A stretch of DNA of 64,000 nucleotides. Source: Staphylococcus argenteus (GTDB lineage Bacteria; Bacillota; Bacilli; Staphylococcales; Staphylococcaceae). The DNA lies in assembly GCF_000236925.1 (NCBI RefSeq), contig NC_016941.1, forward strand, positions 1,550,001-1,614,000, read 5' to 3'. The position numbers were made by a program, and so were the translations under genes. The notes beneath the pieces were generated by a model that was not told the origin of the DNA, made no database searches, and saw only the letters and a list, made by a program, of their open reading frames with translations. How positions within the stretch are numbered: the first letter of the stretch is position 1; each line of letters begins with the position of its first letter. Shown here one piece after another: positions 20,420-33,616 of this stretch.

Positions 20420-21127
20420 TTAATCTACTTCCCTCACAACTACTCTCGTACCTTCTACTTCAAGGATTTTAACGGTTTTATTGCGTAAAATGAAGTTACC
20501 ATCTGAAACAGCATCAATACGCTCATTTTCATAAAAAATAATCCCTGCTGGACGAAGATCTGTAACTGTTTGAGCAGTTTTTCCTACGAGATGCGAGCGG
20601 TTATCATGCGAATTGTAACCAGACTCAGAATTAGTTGAATCTTTTAAGATAACTTTATCCAAAAATGGAATCTTCCTGTTGAAAATCTTCACTAATATCA
20701 CCCATTCTACAATCGTTAAAATCAACGCAACAATAACATTTGCAAGCATAAATAGCAAATTATCACCGAGCGTTGTTATGCTTACAGTTATCAGTATCAT
20801 ACCAATAATACCAATTACTGCACCTACTACAAATAATTCAATTACAACTAATATAACGCCAATTGAGAAAATTAAGATAGAATGCATATTGACATTTCCC
20901 TGGATGAGAAATCCCAAAAATAAAATAAGTAATGATAAAGAAGCTATTATACCAGCCGCATTGATTTTTTTAGAGTAAAGTTGATATACAAATCCTAAGA
21001 ATGTCAAACAGGTTAATATTAACGTAAAAATAGGTTGAACAATTATATTACTTACTTGTTCAACCCATGTGTCACCAGTAGTTGATTCCAAGATAGTTGT
21101 CATTTGTAAAAAATTATTATAACTCAC
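20420..21127 (-). CDS. nfeD: NfeD-family membrane protein
   Basis: This 235-residue protein has about five membrane segments (residues 30-150) and a C-terminal OB-fold NfeD domain (about 170-235, [31 protein letters not shown]). It lacks the N-terminal Ser/Lys protease (ClpP-like) domain found in long NfeD proteins, so it is the short type. The start is GTG at 21127 behind GAGGTG. It leads the nfeD-floA operon and probably helps assemble FloA domains. The 301 bp upstream hold the rpsU terminator and otherwise AT-rich sequence without a clear element. Confidence 0.88.
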   Translation of the reverse strand: MSYNNFLQMTTILESTTGDTWVEQVSNIIVQPIFTLILTCLTFLGFVYQLYSKKINAAGIIASLSLLILFLGFLIQGNVNMHSILIFSIGVILVVIELFVVGAVIGIIGMILITVSITTLGDNLLFMLANVIVALILTIVEWVILVKIFNRKIPFLDKVILKDSTNSESGYNSHDNRSHLVGKTAQTVTDLRPAGIIFYENERIDAVSDGNFILRNKTVKILEVEGTRVVVREVD

Positions 21128-21340
21128 AATTTCACCTCGCCCTCACATTAATTATACATGAAAACGAATTTACATTATAGTTAAAAGAACCCATAGAATA
21201 TCAAATTAATTAATTCAAAACTATATAAGTATTCAAATTATATACTCGTTAAACATCGACTTGATTATAGTTTTCAGAGATGCATTTTAAATAAGATAAG
21301 TTACTGATTTATTATAGAACTCGAAAATTTGGCAAATAAA

Positions 21341-21379
21341 AACATCACCTATTAGTGACTTCCACTAATAGGTGATGTT
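21341..21379 (-). terminator. Terminator of rpsU
   Basis: A 17-bp perfect stem (21341-21357 with 21363-21379) closes a 5-nt loop. A TTTTTATTTG tail follows on the minus strand. Confidence 0.88.
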
Positions 21380-21428
21380 TACTTTATATAATTAATATTC
21401 GTGTTGAGGGAGTCAACAGAGGTATTAA

Positions 21429-21605
21429 TTATTTGAATTTACGTTTACGTGCAGCTTCTGATTTCTTTTTACGTTTTACGCTTGGTTTTTCGTAAAATTC
21501 ACGTTTACGTACTTCTTGGATTGTTCCACTTTTAGAAACTGAACGTTTAAATCTACGTAACGCATCTTCAAGTGATTCATTTTTACGTACTACTGTTTTA
21601 GACAT
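21429..21605 (-). CDS. rpsU: 30S ribosomal protein S21
   Basis: This 58-residue ribosomal protein is very basic, with the family core [20 protein letters not shown] and the Lys/Arg-rich tail [15 protein letters not shown]. The ATG at 21605 follows GGGAGGGAAATACAG; codons upstream belong to the binding site. It has its own promoter (21676-21704) and its own strong terminator, so it is monocistronic between mtaB and nfeD. S21 helps the 30S subunit bind mRNA. Confidence 0.96.
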
Positions 21606-21675
21606 CTGTATTTCCCTCCCTCCAAATATCAACGGAACTTTATAGTCAATTGCACAGTAAAACTATGCATTTATA

Positions 21676-21704
21676 AGTATAATATATCTGTAATTTATGG
21701 TCAA
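21676..21704 (-). promoter_or_regulatory. SigA-type promoter of rpsU
   Basis: On the minus strand, -35 TTGACC (21704-21699), a 17-bp spacer and -10 TATACT (21681-21676) lie about 70 bp before the rpsU start. Confidence 0.7.
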
Positions 21705-21831
21705 TTAGTAAATTGTTTTTTATTTGAAACATATTTCACATCAAAATCACAAAGACTTTCATATTTCGTTCTAAAAAACTCTAAATATTTTATTTAATGA
21801 TAAGAGTTGATTATATAGTGCTTTTTCAATT

Positions 21832-21890
21832 TGTAAAAACAACACTAGATATTATCTAACCAAGCTTTATATAAAAGTATGGGTGTTGTT
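21832..21890 (-). terminator. Terminator at the end of the dnaK-mtaB gene run
   Basis: AACAACAC (21838-21845) pairs with GTGTTGTT (21883-21890), with an inner TAGAT/ATCTA stem. The minus strand then reads GTTTTTACAAATTG. It begins 3 bp after the mtaB stop. Confidence 0.65.
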
Positions 21891-21893
21891 AAT

Positions 21894-23240
21894 TTACACT
21901 AAAACTTCTCTATCTGATTTATTTGTTGCAAAATCTACAACTTTAATAGCTTGACCTTCATTTAACGGATAGTTCGCTTGTGTAATTTTCACTTTGACAA
22001 TTTGACCGATAAGTGATTCATCACCTTCAAATTGCACTTTCATATAATTATCTGCATATCCAACTAATGTACCCTCAATATCTCCTTGTTCTTCAGGAAT
22101 AACCTCAAGAACATCTTGATCAAACTTAGAAGCGTATAATTTACCTAATTGATTGCTCAAAGTAATTAATTTATGAACTCGCTCGTTCTTAACTTCTTCA
22201 TCAATTTGATCATCCATTCTAGCAGCTGGTGTACCAATTCTAGGTGAATATGGGAATACGTGTAATTCAGAAAACTTGTGTTTCACGATAAAGTCATATG
22301 TTTCTTGGAATTCTGCTTCAGTCTCTCCAGGGAAACCAACAATTACGTCACTTGTAACAGCCAAGTCTGGTAAAGCTTTATGCAATTTCGTTAATCTTTC
22401 TGAAAAACGTTCCATTGTATATTTACGTCTCATACGTTTTAACACTGTATCTGAACCAGATTGTAATGGAATGTGTAGATGACGCACAACTTTAGTGGAG
22501 TGTTCTAACACATCAATCACTTCATCTGTAAGTTGACTTGCTTCAATTGATGAAATACGTATACGTTCCAATCCATTTATCGTTTCTAGATCACGTAACA
22601 ATTGTGCTAAGTTGTAATCTTTTAAATCTTGGCCGTATCCACCAGTATGGATACCTGTTAATACTATTTCTTTATATCCAGAATTAACAAGTTGTGTCGC
22701 TTGCTCAACTACTTTTTCAGGGTCTCTTGAACGCATCAAGCCACGTGCCCATGGAATAATACAAAATGTACAGAAATTATTACACCCTTCTTGAATTTTT
22801 AAAGATGCACGTGTTCTATCAGTAAAATATGGCACATCTAACTCTTCATATTTACGGTTTTTCATTATATTTCCGACACCATTGATTGGTTGTCGTTCTT
22901 TTCGAAATTCATCAATATAACCAAGAAGCTTATGTCTATCTTGTGTACCAACTACAACATCTACACCAGGAATTTCCATAATTTCAGCAGAAGATGTTTG
23001 TGCATAACAACCCGTCACGCAAATAACAGCATCTGGATTTTGTCTAATAGCACGTCTAATAATCTGGCGACTTTTCTTATCTCCAGTATTAGTTACTGTA
23101 CAAGTATTTATAACAAATACGTCTGCATTTGCTTCAAAATCAACACGATCATAATTTGCTTCTTTAAATAATTGCCAAATCGCTTCAGTTTCATAATGGT
23201 TTACTTTACAACCTAAAGTGTGAAACGCAACTGTTGACAT
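21894..23240 (-). CDS. mtaB: tRNA t6A37 methylthiotransferase MtaB
   Basis: This 448-residue radical-SAM enzyme adds a methylthio group to t6A37 to make ms2t6A next to the anticodon. The N-terminal UPF0004 domain carries three Cys for an accessory cluster (LGCKVNHYE, NTCTVTN and TGCYAQ). The radical-SAM motif CxxxCxxC is GCNNFCTFCIIP. A C-terminal TRAM domain (about 375-440) binds RNA. MtaB rather than MiaB is indicated by the short N-terminus starting VAFHTLGCKVN and by the dnaJ-prmA-rsmE neighbourhood, as in B. subtilis yqeV. Confidence 0.93.
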   Translation of the reverse strand: MSTVAFHTLGCKVNHYETEAIWQLFKEANYDRVDFEANADVFVINTCTVTNTGDKKSRQIIRRAIRQNPDAVICVTGCYAQTSSAEIMEIPGVDVVVGTQDRHKLLGYIDEFRKERQPINGVGNIMKNRKYEELDVPYFTDRTRASLKIQEGCNNFCTFCIIPWARGLMRSRDPEKVVEQATQLVNSGYKEIVLTGIHTGGYGQDLKDYNLAQLLRDLETINGLERIRISSIEASQLTDEVIDVLEHSTKVVRHLHIPLQSGSDTVLKRMRRKYTMERFSERLTKLHKALPDLAVTSDVIVGFPGETEAEFQETYDFIVKHKFSELHVFPYSPRIGTPAARMDDQIDEEVKNERVHKLITLSNQLGKLYASKFDQDVLEVIPEEQGDIEGTLVGYADNYMKVQFEGDESLIGQIVKVKITQANYPLNEGQAIKVVDFATNKSDREVLV

Positions 23241-23246
23241 AAATAT

Positions 23247-23999
23247 TCACCCCATTAATTCTTTTTCATAACTTATTGCACTTAAAGCGTATAATGGCGC
23301 TGTTTCTGCCCGTAAAATTCTTGGTCCAAGCCCAACTACTGTGCTTGAATTGTTAAATAAAGCAATTTCTTTTTCAGAGAATCCACCTTCAGGTCCAAAT
23401 ATCATTAACACCTTATCCTGAGGTTTAAACTGTTGTAATGTTTGTTTGAAATTGCTCATTTCACCATCTTTAGCTTGTTCTTCGTATGCAATAAGTACAT
23501 AGTCATAATTATCTATAGTATCATAAATCAAGTTTAAATTCGACTCGAATTGAATAGAAGGAATTGCCAATCGATAGCTTTGTTCAGCAGCTTCTTTAAT
23601 AATTTTCTGCCAACGTTCTAATTTTTTTGCAACCTTCGAATCATTTAATTTAACAATTGAGCGTTCCATGCTAACTGCTATAAATGATGTTGCGCCTAAT
23701 TCTGTAGCTTTTTGTAACAACCACTCATATTTATCTGCTTTGATCAACCCACTACAAATAGTTACATCAACTGGCAATTCTGTATTAATATTTTGTTTTT
23801 CAGTTAGCGATACTGTAATACTCTCGTTCGTTATTTCAACAATTTCACAAGTATAAACACTTTGATCTTTAAAAGTTAAAATAATTTTGTTGCCAACTGA
23901 ATTTCTCATTACGTTTGTAATATGATGTATATCTTCTTTTTTTGTAATAAAAAAACGCTGACTTTCATCAGCGTTTTGGTTTAAGAAATAACGTTGCAC
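23247..23999 (-). CDS. rsmE: 16S rRNA m3U1498 methyltransferase RsmE
   Basis: This 250-residue SPOUT-class methyltransferase modifies U1498 in the 30S decoding region. A PUA-like N-terminal domain (about 1-70) precedes the trefoil-knot catalytic domain. SAM-site motifs are MIFGPEGGFSEKEI and GLGPRILRAETA. The GTG at 23999 is taken as the start because the longer frame begins too close to the AAGTGAG binding site. The start is not certain, and the longer reading (24008) would overlap the prmA stop. It is tightly coupled to prmA upstream and mtaB downstream. Confidence 0.92.
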   Translation of the reverse strand: MQRYFLNQNADESQRFFITKKEDIHHITNVMRNSVGNKIILTFKDQSVYTCEIVEITNESITVSLTEKQNINTELPVDVTICSGLIKADKYEWLLQKATELGATSFIAVSMERSIVKLNDSKVAKKLERWQKIIKEAAEQSYRLAIPSIQFESNLNLIYDTIDNYDYVLIAYEEQAKDGEMSNFKQTLQQFKPQDKVLMIFGPEGGFSEKEIALFNNSSTVVGLGPRILRAETAPLYALSAISYEKELMG

Positions 24000-24000
24000 A

Positions 24001-24939
24001 TTATTCACTCACTTTCTGACCAACAAGACAAACCCATCCGTTGTCATGTTGTACTGAAATAATTTTAAAACCTACACGCTCCATATGTGACTGTATATCT
24101 TCATACTTCTCTTTTATAATACCAGAAGTAATAAAATATCCGCCTTCATTTAGAGTATTATAAGCATCTTCAATCATTTCATCAATAATGTGAGCTAAAA
24201 TATTGGCTATTACTATGTCGAATTTTTCAGTTTCATCTTTCAACAAATTACCTGGAACAGCTTCAATTAACGTTTCACAGTGATTTCTTTTAAAATTTTC
24301 TTTAGCTACACTAACTGCCATTTCATCAATATCTAACGCTTTAATACGTTTTACACCGATTAAGTGACTAGCTATACTTAAAATACCTGAACCTGTACCG
24401 ACATCTATGACTGAATGTTTTGGTGATACATAAGTTTCTATTGCTTTTAAACACATACTTGTTGTTGGGTGATCCCCAGTACCAAAAGCCATACCTGGAT
24501 CTAGTTCAATACAAAGTTCATCCTCAACTTCTTTAGCATATGTTTCCCAACTTGGTACTATGGTGAACTTTTTAGATGCTCGGAATGGATGGAAATAATT
24601 TTTCCATTCATTCTCCCAATCTGTTTCAGCTATAACTTGTTCATTAAATTGAACAAGCTGTTGATCAAGTTCATCTAAATTTAAAAGCTCACTCTTAATT
24701 TGTTGACGCAAGTTTTTATCATAAGTCATTTCATTAAAATAGGCTTTTAATCTCACGCCTTTGTCCGGATAATCTTCCTTTTTCAAGGCATAAATTTCTC
24801 CGTATTTATCTTCCGGTTGATTAATTAAATCATTGGAATCTTCTATTACAACACCATTTGAACCATGATTTTCTAGTATGTTTGTAGCCAATTCTACTGC
24901 TTCGTGATTAATAATAATTGAAAGCTCTGTCCAATTCAT
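24001..24939 (-). CDS. prmA: Ribosomal protein L11 methyltransferase
   Basis: This 312-residue enzyme trimethylates ribosomal protein L11. The N-terminal substrate-recognition domain spans about residues 1-110. The Rossmann methyltransferase core shows [30 protein letters not shown] (SAM motif I) and [10 protein letters not shown] (motif IV). It follows dnaJ by 3 bp and is followed by rsmE, an arrangement shared with Bacillus. Two ribosome-modifying enzymes downstream of the chaperones point to growth-linked co-expression. Confidence 0.95.
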   Translation of the reverse strand: MNWTELSIIINHEAVELATNILENHGSNGVVIEDSNDLINQPEDKYGEIYALKKEDYPDKGVRLKAYFNEMTYDKNLRQQIKSELLNLDELDQQLVQFNEQVIAETDWENEWKNYFHPFRASKKFTIVPSWETYAKEVEDELCIELDPGMAFGTGDHPTTSMCLKAIETYVSPKHSVIDVGTGSGILSIASHLIGVKRIKALDIDEMAVSVAKENFKRNHCETLIEAVPGNLLKDETEKFDIVIANILAHIIDEMIEDAYNTLNEGGYFITSGIIKEKYEDIQSHMERVGFKIISVQHDNGWVCLVGQKVSE

Positions 24940-24942
24940 GCT

Positions 24943-26082
24943 TTATTCTCCTTTAAAGAATCTTTTTGCTCTATCTTTAAAATTCGAAGGTTGTTCACTA
25001 ATTTCTTCGCCACTAACTTGGGCAAATTCTTTCATTAGTTCTTTTTGTTTATCATTTAATTTAGTTGGTGTAACTACTTTAATGTCAACATATAAGTCGC
25101 CGTAACCATAGCCATGCACATTTTTAATTCCTTTTTCTTTTAATCTAAATTGCTTGCCAGTCTGTGTACCAGCTGGAATAGTCAATACAACTTCATTATT
25201 TAATGTAGGTATCTTAATCTCATCACCTAAAGCTGCTTGAGGGAAACTAATATTTAATTTGTAATAAATATCATCGCCTTCACGTTTGAAAGTTTCAGAA
25301 GGTTTAACTCTAAACACTACATATAAATCGCCAGATGGGCCACCGTTTACACCAGGAGAACCTTCGCCAGCTAATCTAATTTGTTGCTCATTGTCAACGC
25401 CTTCAGGTACTTTAACTTCTAGTTTAACTGTTTTATTTTCAGTTCCTTTACCATGACAAGTCGGACAAGCTTCTTCAAATTCTTGACCGCTTCCATTACA
25501 TTTAGGGCAAACTTGTTCAGTACGTACTCTTCCTAAAATAGTATTTTGTTCAACAGCTACATGACCTGCACCATTACAGTAGCTACATGTCTTTTTGCTT
25601 GTACCTGGTTTTGCACCATCACCATGACACGTTTCACAAGTTACATCTTTACGAATTGATATTTCTTTTGTTGTGCCAAATACAGCCTCTTCAAATGTAA
25701 GTGTCATCGTATATTGAAGATCATCACCTTTTTGAGGCGCGTTTGGATCTCTTTGTCTGCCGCCACCGAAGAAAGAACTAAAGATATCTTCAAAGCCGCC
25801 ACCGCCAAAGCCACTAAAACCACCAAAGTCAGAGCCATTAAATCCTTGACCACCAAAACCTTGAGGACCATCGTGGCCAAATTGGTCATAATTCGCACGT
25901 TTATTATCATCACTTAGGACTTCATAAGCTTCAGAAATCTCTTTAAACTTTTCATCTGCACCTTCTTCTTTATTAATATCCGGATGATATTTTTTTGAAA
26001 GCTTTCGATACGCTTTTTTGATTTCATCTTTTGAGGCATCTTTATTTACACCCAAAACCTCATAATAATCTCTTTTGGCCAC
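24943..26082 (-). CDS. dnaJ: Chaperone DnaJ (Hsp40)
   Basis: This 379-residue type I J-protein has an N-terminal J domain with HPD ([11 protein letters not shown]). A Gly/Phe-rich linker follows (about 72-115), then four CxxCxGxG zinc repeats ([24 protein letters not shown] and CPTCHGKG). A C-terminal substrate-binding/dimer domain completes it. It stimulates DnaK ATPase and delivers clients. The start is GTG at 26082 after AAAGGAGAGATAGCT. A strong hairpin lies between dnaK and dnaJ, so dnaJ is expected to be less expressed than dnaK. Confidence 0.97.
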   Translation of the reverse strand: MAKRDYYEVLGVNKDASKDEIKKAYRKLSKKYHPDINKEEGADEKFKEISEAYEVLSDDNKRANYDQFGHDGPQGFGGQGFNGSDFGGFSGFGGGGFEDIFSSFFGGGRQRDPNAPQKGDDLQYTMTLTFEEAVFGTTKEISIRKDVTCETCHGDGAKPGTSKKTCSYCNGAGHVAVEQNTILGRVRTEQVCPKCNGSGQEFEEACPTCHGKGTENKTVKLEVKVPEGVDNEQQIRLAGEGSPGVNGGPSGDLYVVFRVKPSETFKREGDDIYYKLNISFPQAALGDEIKIPTLNNEVVLTIPAGTQTGKQFRLKEKGIKNVHGYGYGDLYVDIKVVTPTKLNDKQKELMKEFAQVSGEEISEQPSNFKDRAKRFFKGE

Positions 26083-26140
26083 AGCTATCTCTCCTTTTCT
26101 TAATTAACTAATATAGTTTATCTTAAACTGTCTCACTATC

Positions 26141-26184
26141 CAAATAAAAAGCCAAAGCCAATGTTCTATTGACTTTGACTTTTT
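26141..26184 (-). terminator. Hairpin between dnaK and dnaJ
   Basis: A 17-bp stem (26146-26162 with 26168-26184) pairs fully on the minus strand, with two G-U pairs; on the plus strand those become mismatches. It is followed by TTTTTATTTGG. It is an intrinsic terminator or attenuator within the operon. Confidence 0.8.
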
Positions 26185-26221
26185 AGATCATAACGACACA
26201 ATATTATAATTGGGTATTTAA

Positions 26222-28748
<2,527 letters not shown>

Positions 28749-28780
28749 TTTCTGCCCTCCAATACTTTTCTACTCCATCA

Positions 28781-29758
28781 TTACCAAATTCTATTTAATA
28801 ATTGAATGACATTTTGATAATGCATAGCTGTTGGTCCAATTACTGCAATTTGACCTTTTAACGTTTCATCAAAATGATATTGACTAGTAACAATTGATAT
28901 ATCACTTAAGCTGTCATCAATTTCATTTCCAATTTTTACATTAATACTTGGTGAAGATATATCCTGTAATAATTCTGCAATTCTATTTGATTCTATATAT
29001 TGTAAAATCGGTTGAATTGAAGATACATTTGATTCATTCAATGCATCAATTAGTTTAACCTTTCCACCCATATAAATGCTATTACTTTGATTTGAAATAT
29101 GGTTATTCATCGTATTCAATAATTTATTGATAAATTCCTCTTCTTGTTCTGATTGAACAAAAGACACAATTTCATCTTGATGATTTCTATTAAACTCTGT
29201 TAATTTATTCGTAACAAAGTTTGAAATTGTATTTAATTTGTCATTATTGAAAGGTATGTCTGAAGCAAGATGTACGTGTTCAACATGACCTGACGAAAAC
29301 ACAATAACCATAATTACTAAATTAGGATTAGCACGAATCAAATGCACATTATTGATAATATCTTGTTTATGATTTGGATGAACAACTAAAGTTGTATATT
29401 GAGATATATTTGACAATTCATCTGCAAAATAACTCAATGCAGAAGATACATCATATTGATTCTCAATTAACAATTGATTTAATCGTCTTAATTTATTTGT
29501 TTTTTGATGAGATGTTTGTTCAAGTAAACGATTGACATAATATCTAAAACCTAATTGTGACGGTGAACGCCCTGAAGAACTATGTGTTTTTTCTATATAG
29601 TTTAAATCTTCAAGTTGTTTCATCTCATTTCTAATTGTAGCTGGACTTACATTTAAGTTGTGTCGCTCAATTAGCGTTTTAGAACCAACGGGTTGTCCAA
29701 AATCAACATAATCCTCAACAATTGCGTTTAAAATACTCAATTGCCTATCTGTAATCAT
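28781..29758 (-). CDS. hrcA: Heat-inducible repressor HrcA
   Basis: This 325-residue repressor binds CIRCE operators. The winged helix spans about residues 1-80 ([26 protein letters not shown]), with GAF-like dimerisation domains behind. The ATG at 29758 is used: the upstream frame would start within the CIRCE/leader region, and GAGGTGAAAAAC precedes this ATG. It is the first gene of its own operon and 14 bp downstream of a CIRCE element, so it represses itself; GroEL normally modulates HrcA folding. Confidence 0.96.
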   Translation of the reverse strand: MITDRQLSILNAIVEDYVDFGQPVGSKTLIERHNLNVSPATIRNEMKQLEDLNYIEKTHSSSGRSPSQLGFRYYVNRLLEQTSHQKTNKLRRLNQLLIENQYDVSSALSYFADELSNISQYTTLVVHPNHKQDIINNVHLIRANPNLVIMVIVFSSGHVEHVHLASDIPFNNDKLNTISNFVTNKLTEFNRNHQDEIVSFVQSEQEEEFINKLLNTMNNHISNQSNSIYMGGKVKLIDALNESNVSSIQPILQYIESNRIAELLQDISSPSINVKIGNEIDDSLSDISIVTSQYHFDETLKGQIAVIGPTAMHYQNVIQLLNRIW

Positions 29759-29771
29759 GTTTTTCACCTCA

Positions 29772-29798
29772 TTAGCACTCACTTATCTCAAGTGCTAA
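29772..29798 (-). promoter_or_regulatory. CIRCE operator (HrcA binding site)
   Basis: TTAGCACTC, a 9-bp spacer and AAGTGCTAA match the CIRCE consensus with one deviation in the second arm. It lies in the leader, 14 bp before hrcA. Confidence 0.93.
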
Positions 29799-29815
29799 TT
29801 ATAATTTATCAAATT

Positions 29816-29832
29816 GGTCAAAGTAAGTCAAT
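29816..29832. promoter_or_regulatory. CtsR box in the dnaK-operon promoter
   Basis: GGTCAAA-GTA-AGTCAAT is a direct heptamer repeat that fits the CtsR operator (RGTCAAANNNRGTCAAA) with one mismatch. Read on the minus strand it contains TTGACT and TTGACC hexamers, so it overlaps the probable -35. Dual HrcA/CtsR control of the dnaK operon has been reported in S. aureus. Confidence 0.75.
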
Positions 29833-29859
29833 GTTAAAGGCTCGAAATTTCAAATTTTT

Positions 29860-30984
29860 TTAATCATTTATAAGAAAAGCTTCAAAAACCTCATTACCTA
29901 TGACTTTTCCACGTTCTGATAGTGCAATTGATTCACTTTTTTCTATTAACAATTGTCTATTTTTCAAGTCTTCTATCGTTTGACCAAAGACGTTTTCAAT
30001 TGATTGGTCAAATTTATTTTTAAACCTTTGTCTATTGACACCTTCATTCAAACGTAATCCTAAAAACATTTCTTCTTCCATACGTTCTGTTAAAGTAGGT
30101 TTGTTTGACACTAAAATTGCTTTAGTTTCTTTATTAATTGCTTTGATATAATGATTTACAGGATTAATGTTAGTATAACGAACACCGTCTACATATCCAC
30201 TTGCACCAGCACCAAACCCATAATATTCTTCATTTAACCAATAAACTTTATTATGTTCCGATTCATGATTATCTAATGCAAAATTAGATATTTCATATTG
30301 ATGAAATGAGGATTGTTCAATTTTAGACATCAATAATTGATACATATCGGCACCTAAATCTTCATTTGGCAGTTTAAGAAGTCCTTTTCTATACATATTA
30401 TAAAATTGCGTTTTAGGTTCTAGTATCAATCCATAACTAGATATATGTTGGATATCCATCGCTAGTGCTTGATTTAAACTTTGTTCAAAATCTTCAATTG
30501 ATTGTTTAGGTAAATGGTACATTAAATCTAAACTTATTGATTGAATACCTGCATTTTTCGCATTTGACACAGAATTATAAATATCTTCACTGTTATGTGT
30601 TCTTCCAAGAATTGAAAGTAATTCAGGTTTGAAAGTTTGTACACCCATCGAGATTCTGTTCACACCGTATTTTTCTAATAATTGAACTTTATCTTTTGTT
30701 AATTCATCAGGATTTGCTTCAAACGTATATTCACCTGTAATAGTAAAAGTGTTTTGTATAGCTATTAAAAGTCTTTCAAGTTGCGCAATTGACAAAGCTG
30801 TTGGTGTGCCTCCACCAACGTACATCGTTCTTAAATTTTTATAGGTTGCTGTAGACATTTCCTTTATTAATGCATCTAAGTATTCATCTACTGGTTGGTT
30901 CTGTATAAAATATTTATTAAAATCACAATATGTACATATCCTTACACAGAAAGGAATATGTATATATGCACTCTTTACTGTCAT
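29860..30984 (-). CDS. hemW: Radical-SAM heme chaperone HemW
   Basis: This 374-residue member of the HemN-like family is the HemW clade. The radical-SAM cluster motif CxxxCxxC is in HIPFCVRICTYCDF near residues 12-22, followed by YVGGGTPTAL. HemW proteins lack coproporphyrinogen oxidase activity and instead hand heme to target enzymes; many databases still call them oxygen-independent coproporphyrinogen III oxidases. The ATG at 30984 has a GGGG-containing binding site 7 nt upstream. It lies between lepA and hrcA, as in Bacillus. Confidence 0.92.
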   Translation of the reverse strand: MTVKSAYIHIPFCVRICTYCDFNKYFIQNQPVDEYLDALIKEMSTATYKNLRTMYVGGGTPTALSIAQLERLLIAIQNTFTITGEYTFEANPDELTKDKVQLLEKYGVNRISMGVQTFKPELLSILGRTHNSEDIYNSVSNAKNAGIQSISLDLMYHLPKQSIEDFEQSLNQALAMDIQHISSYGLILEPKTQFYNMYRKGLLKLPNEDLGADMYQLLMSKIEQSSFHQYEISNFALDNHESEHNKVYWLNEEYYGFGAGASGYVDGVRYTNINPVNHYIKAINKETKAILVSNKPTLTERMEEEMFLGLRLNEGVNRQRFKNKFDQSIENVFGQTIEDLKNRQLLIEKSESIALSERGKVIGNEVFEAFLIND

Positions 30985-31108
30985 ATTCACGCCCCACTTT
31001 TCATTCTAAAATTCCTACAGCTATATCTACTTGAATAATTTCTAACGTTTATATTGAACTTCCGATTGTAATTTTTTTAGTACTTTTTCATAGTAAATGC
31101 AAAGATTA

Positions 31109-31136
31109 GAGTCTGAAACACTTATGTCCCAGACCC
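31109..31136. repeat. Short intergenic hairpin repeat related to 63744-63771
   Basis: GTCTG (31111-31115) pairs with CAGAC (31130-31134), with an inner ACA/TGT. The layout (gag-x-CTG-aga-ACA ... TGTC) is shared with the element at 63744. There is no T-tract, so it is not a classical terminator. Confidence 0.5.
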
Positions 31137-31188
31137 TCAATTTAACTATTCAACTTTGGTAATTTTAAAAATAAGAGCTCGTTATATT

Positions 31189-33012
31189 TTACTCATCATC
31201 CATTTTCAATACAGCTAAGAAAGCATCTTGTGGAATCTCTACATTACCAACCGCTTTCATTTTAGCTTTACCAGCTTTTTGCTTTTCAAGCAACTTACGT
31301 TTACGGCTAATGTCACCACCGTAACATTTAGCTAACACGTTTTTACCCATTGATTTAATGTTCGTACGCGCAACTATTTTTTGTCCTATTGCCGCTTGAA
31401 CAGGCACTTCAAATTGTTGTCTCGGAATTAATGTTTTAAGTTTTTCTACTAACGCTTTACCACGTTCATATGCAAAATCTCTATGAACTATAAAGCTTAA
31501 TGCATCTACTTTATCACCATTTAATAAAATATCCATTTTAACTAAATTACTTTCTTTATTTTCGATAAACTCATAGTCAAATGATGCATAACCTTTAGTA
31601 TTAGATTTAAGTTGATCAAAGAAATCAAATACTACTTCTGCTAGTGGTAATTCATAAACAATATTTACACGAATATCATCTAAATAATCCATATTAATAA
31701 ATTGACCACGTTTGCGTTGACATAATTCCATTACAGCACCGACATAGTCATTTGGAACCATCATAGTCGCACGAACGTATGGTTCAAATATTTTATCGAT
31801 TTTATCACGATCTGGCATTTGTGCAGGATTATCCACTGTCACTTCGGAACCATCTCTTAAAATACATTGATAAATTACAGATGGGGCAGTAGCAATTAAC
31901 TCAATACCGAATTCTCTTTCGATACGTTCTTGAATAATCTCCATATGCAACATACCTAAAAATCCAGTTCTATAACCAAACCCTAAAGCTTGTGATGATT
32001 CAGGTTCGAATTCTAACGAAGCATCATTTAATTGTAGTTTTTCTAACGCTTCTCTTAAGTCATTATAGTTTTTATTATCGATTGGGAATAACCCACAATA
32101 TACCATTGGGTTCATTTTCTTATAACCTTGTAAAGGTTCTGATGCAGGTCTACTTGCCAATGTGATAGTGTCACCAACCCTTGAATCATCAACATTTTTA
32201 ATACTTGCAATAATGTAACCTACATCTCCAACTGTTAATTCGTCAACTGGTAGCTGTTTTGGCGTATTGATACCCACTTCTGTTACTTCGAATTCTTTAC
32301 CTGTTGCCATCATTCGAATTTTATCACCAGCTTTTACTACACCATCAACAATTCTTATTGAAGAAATAACACCTCTGTATGGATCATATTCAGAATCGAA
32401 TATTAATGCTTTTAACGGTGCTTCTGGATCACCATCTGGTGCTGGAACAACTTCTACTATTTTTTCAAGTATTTCTTCAATACCAATATTAGATTTAGCA
32501 CTTGCCAAAACAACATCATCTTGATCTAAACCAATCATGTCTTCAATTTCTTGTTTAACTCGTTCTGGCTCGGCTGCAGGTAAATCAATTTTATTAATAA
32601 CAGGTAATAGCTCTAATTCATTATCTAAAGCTAAATAAACGTTTGCTAAAGTTTGCGCTTCAATACCTTGGGCAGCATCAACCACCAAGATAGCGCCTTC
32701 ACAAGCAGCTAACGAACGAGATACTTCATATGTAAAATCGACATGCCCAGGTGTATCAATTAAATGAAATGTATAAGTTTCTCCATCTTTTGCCTCATAC
32801 TTTAGACGAACTGCATTTAATTTAATTGTAATACCACGTTCTCTTTCTAAATCCATAGAGTCTAATAGCTGATCTTGCATATCTCTTGTTTCAACTGACT
32901 TTGTATTTTCCAATATTCTATCAGCTAATGTAGATTTACCGTGATCAATATGTGCTATTATTGAGAAATTCCTTATATTCTCTCTTCTTTTTAAGCGTTG
33001 CTCTTTATCCAT
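31189..33012 (-). CDS. lepA: Elongation factor 4 (LepA)
   Basis: This 607-residue ribosome-binding GTPase is linked to back-translocation or 30S biogenesis. G1 is [10 protein letters not shown]2 lies in ERERGITI, G3 is DTPGHVDF, and G4 is NKID. EF-G-like domains II, III and V follow. The LepA-specific C-terminal domain (about 490-600) has [24 protein letters not shown]. Its promoter lies at 33067-33095. It is probably transcribed with hemW, since no strong terminator separates them. Confidence 0.97.
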   Translation of the reverse strand: MDKEQRLKRRENIRNFSIIAHIDHGKSTLADRILENTKSVETRDMQDQLLDSMDLERERGITIKLNAVRLKYEAKDGETYTFHLIDTPGHVDFTYEVSRSLAACEGAILVVDAAQGIEAQTLANVYLALDNELELLPVINKIDLPAAEPERVKQEIEDMIGLDQDDVVLASAKSNIGIEEILEKIVEVVPAPDGDPEAPLKALIFDSEYDPYRGVISSIRIVDGVVKAGDKIRMMATGKEFEVTEVGINTPKQLPVDELTVGDVGYIIASIKNVDDSRVGDTITLASRPASEPLQGYKKMNPMVYCGLFPIDNKNYNDLREALEKLQLNDASLEFEPESSQALGFGYRTGFLGMLHMEIIQERIEREFGIELIATAPSVIYQCILRDGSEVTVDNPAQMPDRDKIDKIFEPYVRATMMVPNDYVGAVMELCQRKRGQFINMDYLDDIRVNIVYELPLAEVVFDFFDQLKSNTKGYASFDYEFIENKESNLVKMDILLNGDKVDALSFIVHRDFAYERGKALVEKLKTLIPRQQFEVPVQAAIGQKIVARTNIKSMGKNVLAKCYGGDISRKRKLLEKQKAGKAKMKAVGNVEIPQDAFLAVLKMDDE

Positions 33013-33066
33013 TTTATCCTTCTCACTTTCATAAAATAAACCCGTATTATCATTCGTATCTTTGAT

Positions 33067-33095
33067 ATAATAACGTTTTTAAAAGGTAAATGCAA
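33067..33095 (-). promoter_or_regulatory. SigA-type promoter of lepA
   Basis: On the minus strand, TTGCAT (33095-33090), a 17-bp spacer and TATTAT (33072-33067) lie 55 bp before the lepA start. The 345-bp gap 33013-33357 holds this promoter and the divergent rpsT promoter. Confidence 0.7.
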
Positions 33096-33266
33096 ACGCC
33101 ATAATCAACGATGAACTATGATTTTAAAACAATCTTTATTTATATACCTAATTACGATATGTTAATATTAAAGTTACGTACTTATAATTATAAAACGTAT
33201 TGATTGTGTTTCCAACACAATTTATCGAACCAAACAAAATTTAAGCTAACCCCATCAAATAAATGA

Positions 33267-33295
33267 TTGCACAAAGGTTAGACTTTTGTTAAAAT
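33267..33295 (+). promoter_or_regulatory. SigA-type promoter of rpsT (extended -10)
   Basis: TTGCAC (33267-33272), a 17-bp spacer ending TGT, and TAAAAT (33290-33295) lie about 60 bp before rpsT. Confidence 0.72.
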
Positions 33296-33357
33296 ATTTC
33301 TTGTTGTAATCAAATAAAAATTTGATAAGATGATCTCACTTTTAGGAGGTGACAGAA

Positions 33358-33609
33358 ATGGCAAATATCAAATCTGCAATTAAACGTGTAAAAACAACTG
33401 AAAAAGCTGAAGCACGCAACATTTCACAAAAGAGTGCAATGCGTACAGCAGTGAAAAACGCAAAAACAGCTGTTTCAAATAACGCTGATAATAAAAATGA
33501 ATTAGTAAGCTTAGCAGTTAAGTTAGTTGACAAAGCTGCTCAAAGTAATTTAATACATTCAAACAAAGCTGACCGTATTAAATCACAATTAATGACTGCA
33601 AATAAATAA
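33358..33609 (+). CDS. rpsT: 30S ribosomal protein S20
   Basis: This 83-residue ribosomal protein is almost entirely helical and basic, with the family N-terminus ANIKSAIKRVKTTEKAEARN and the C-terminal IHSNKADRIKSQLMTA. The ATG at 33358 follows AGGAGGTGACAGAA, a near-perfect ribosome binding site. The in-frame GTG at 33349 lies inside that site. It is monocistronic, on the plus strand, head-to-head with lepA and tail-to-tail with holA. S20 binds the 5' domain of 16S rRNA early in 30S assembly. Confidence 0.97.
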   Translation: MANIKSAIKRVKTTEKAEARNISQKSAMRTAVKNAKTAVSNNADNKNELVSLAVKLVDKAAQSNLIHSNKADRIKSQLMTANK

Positions 33610-33616
33610 TCTTTTT

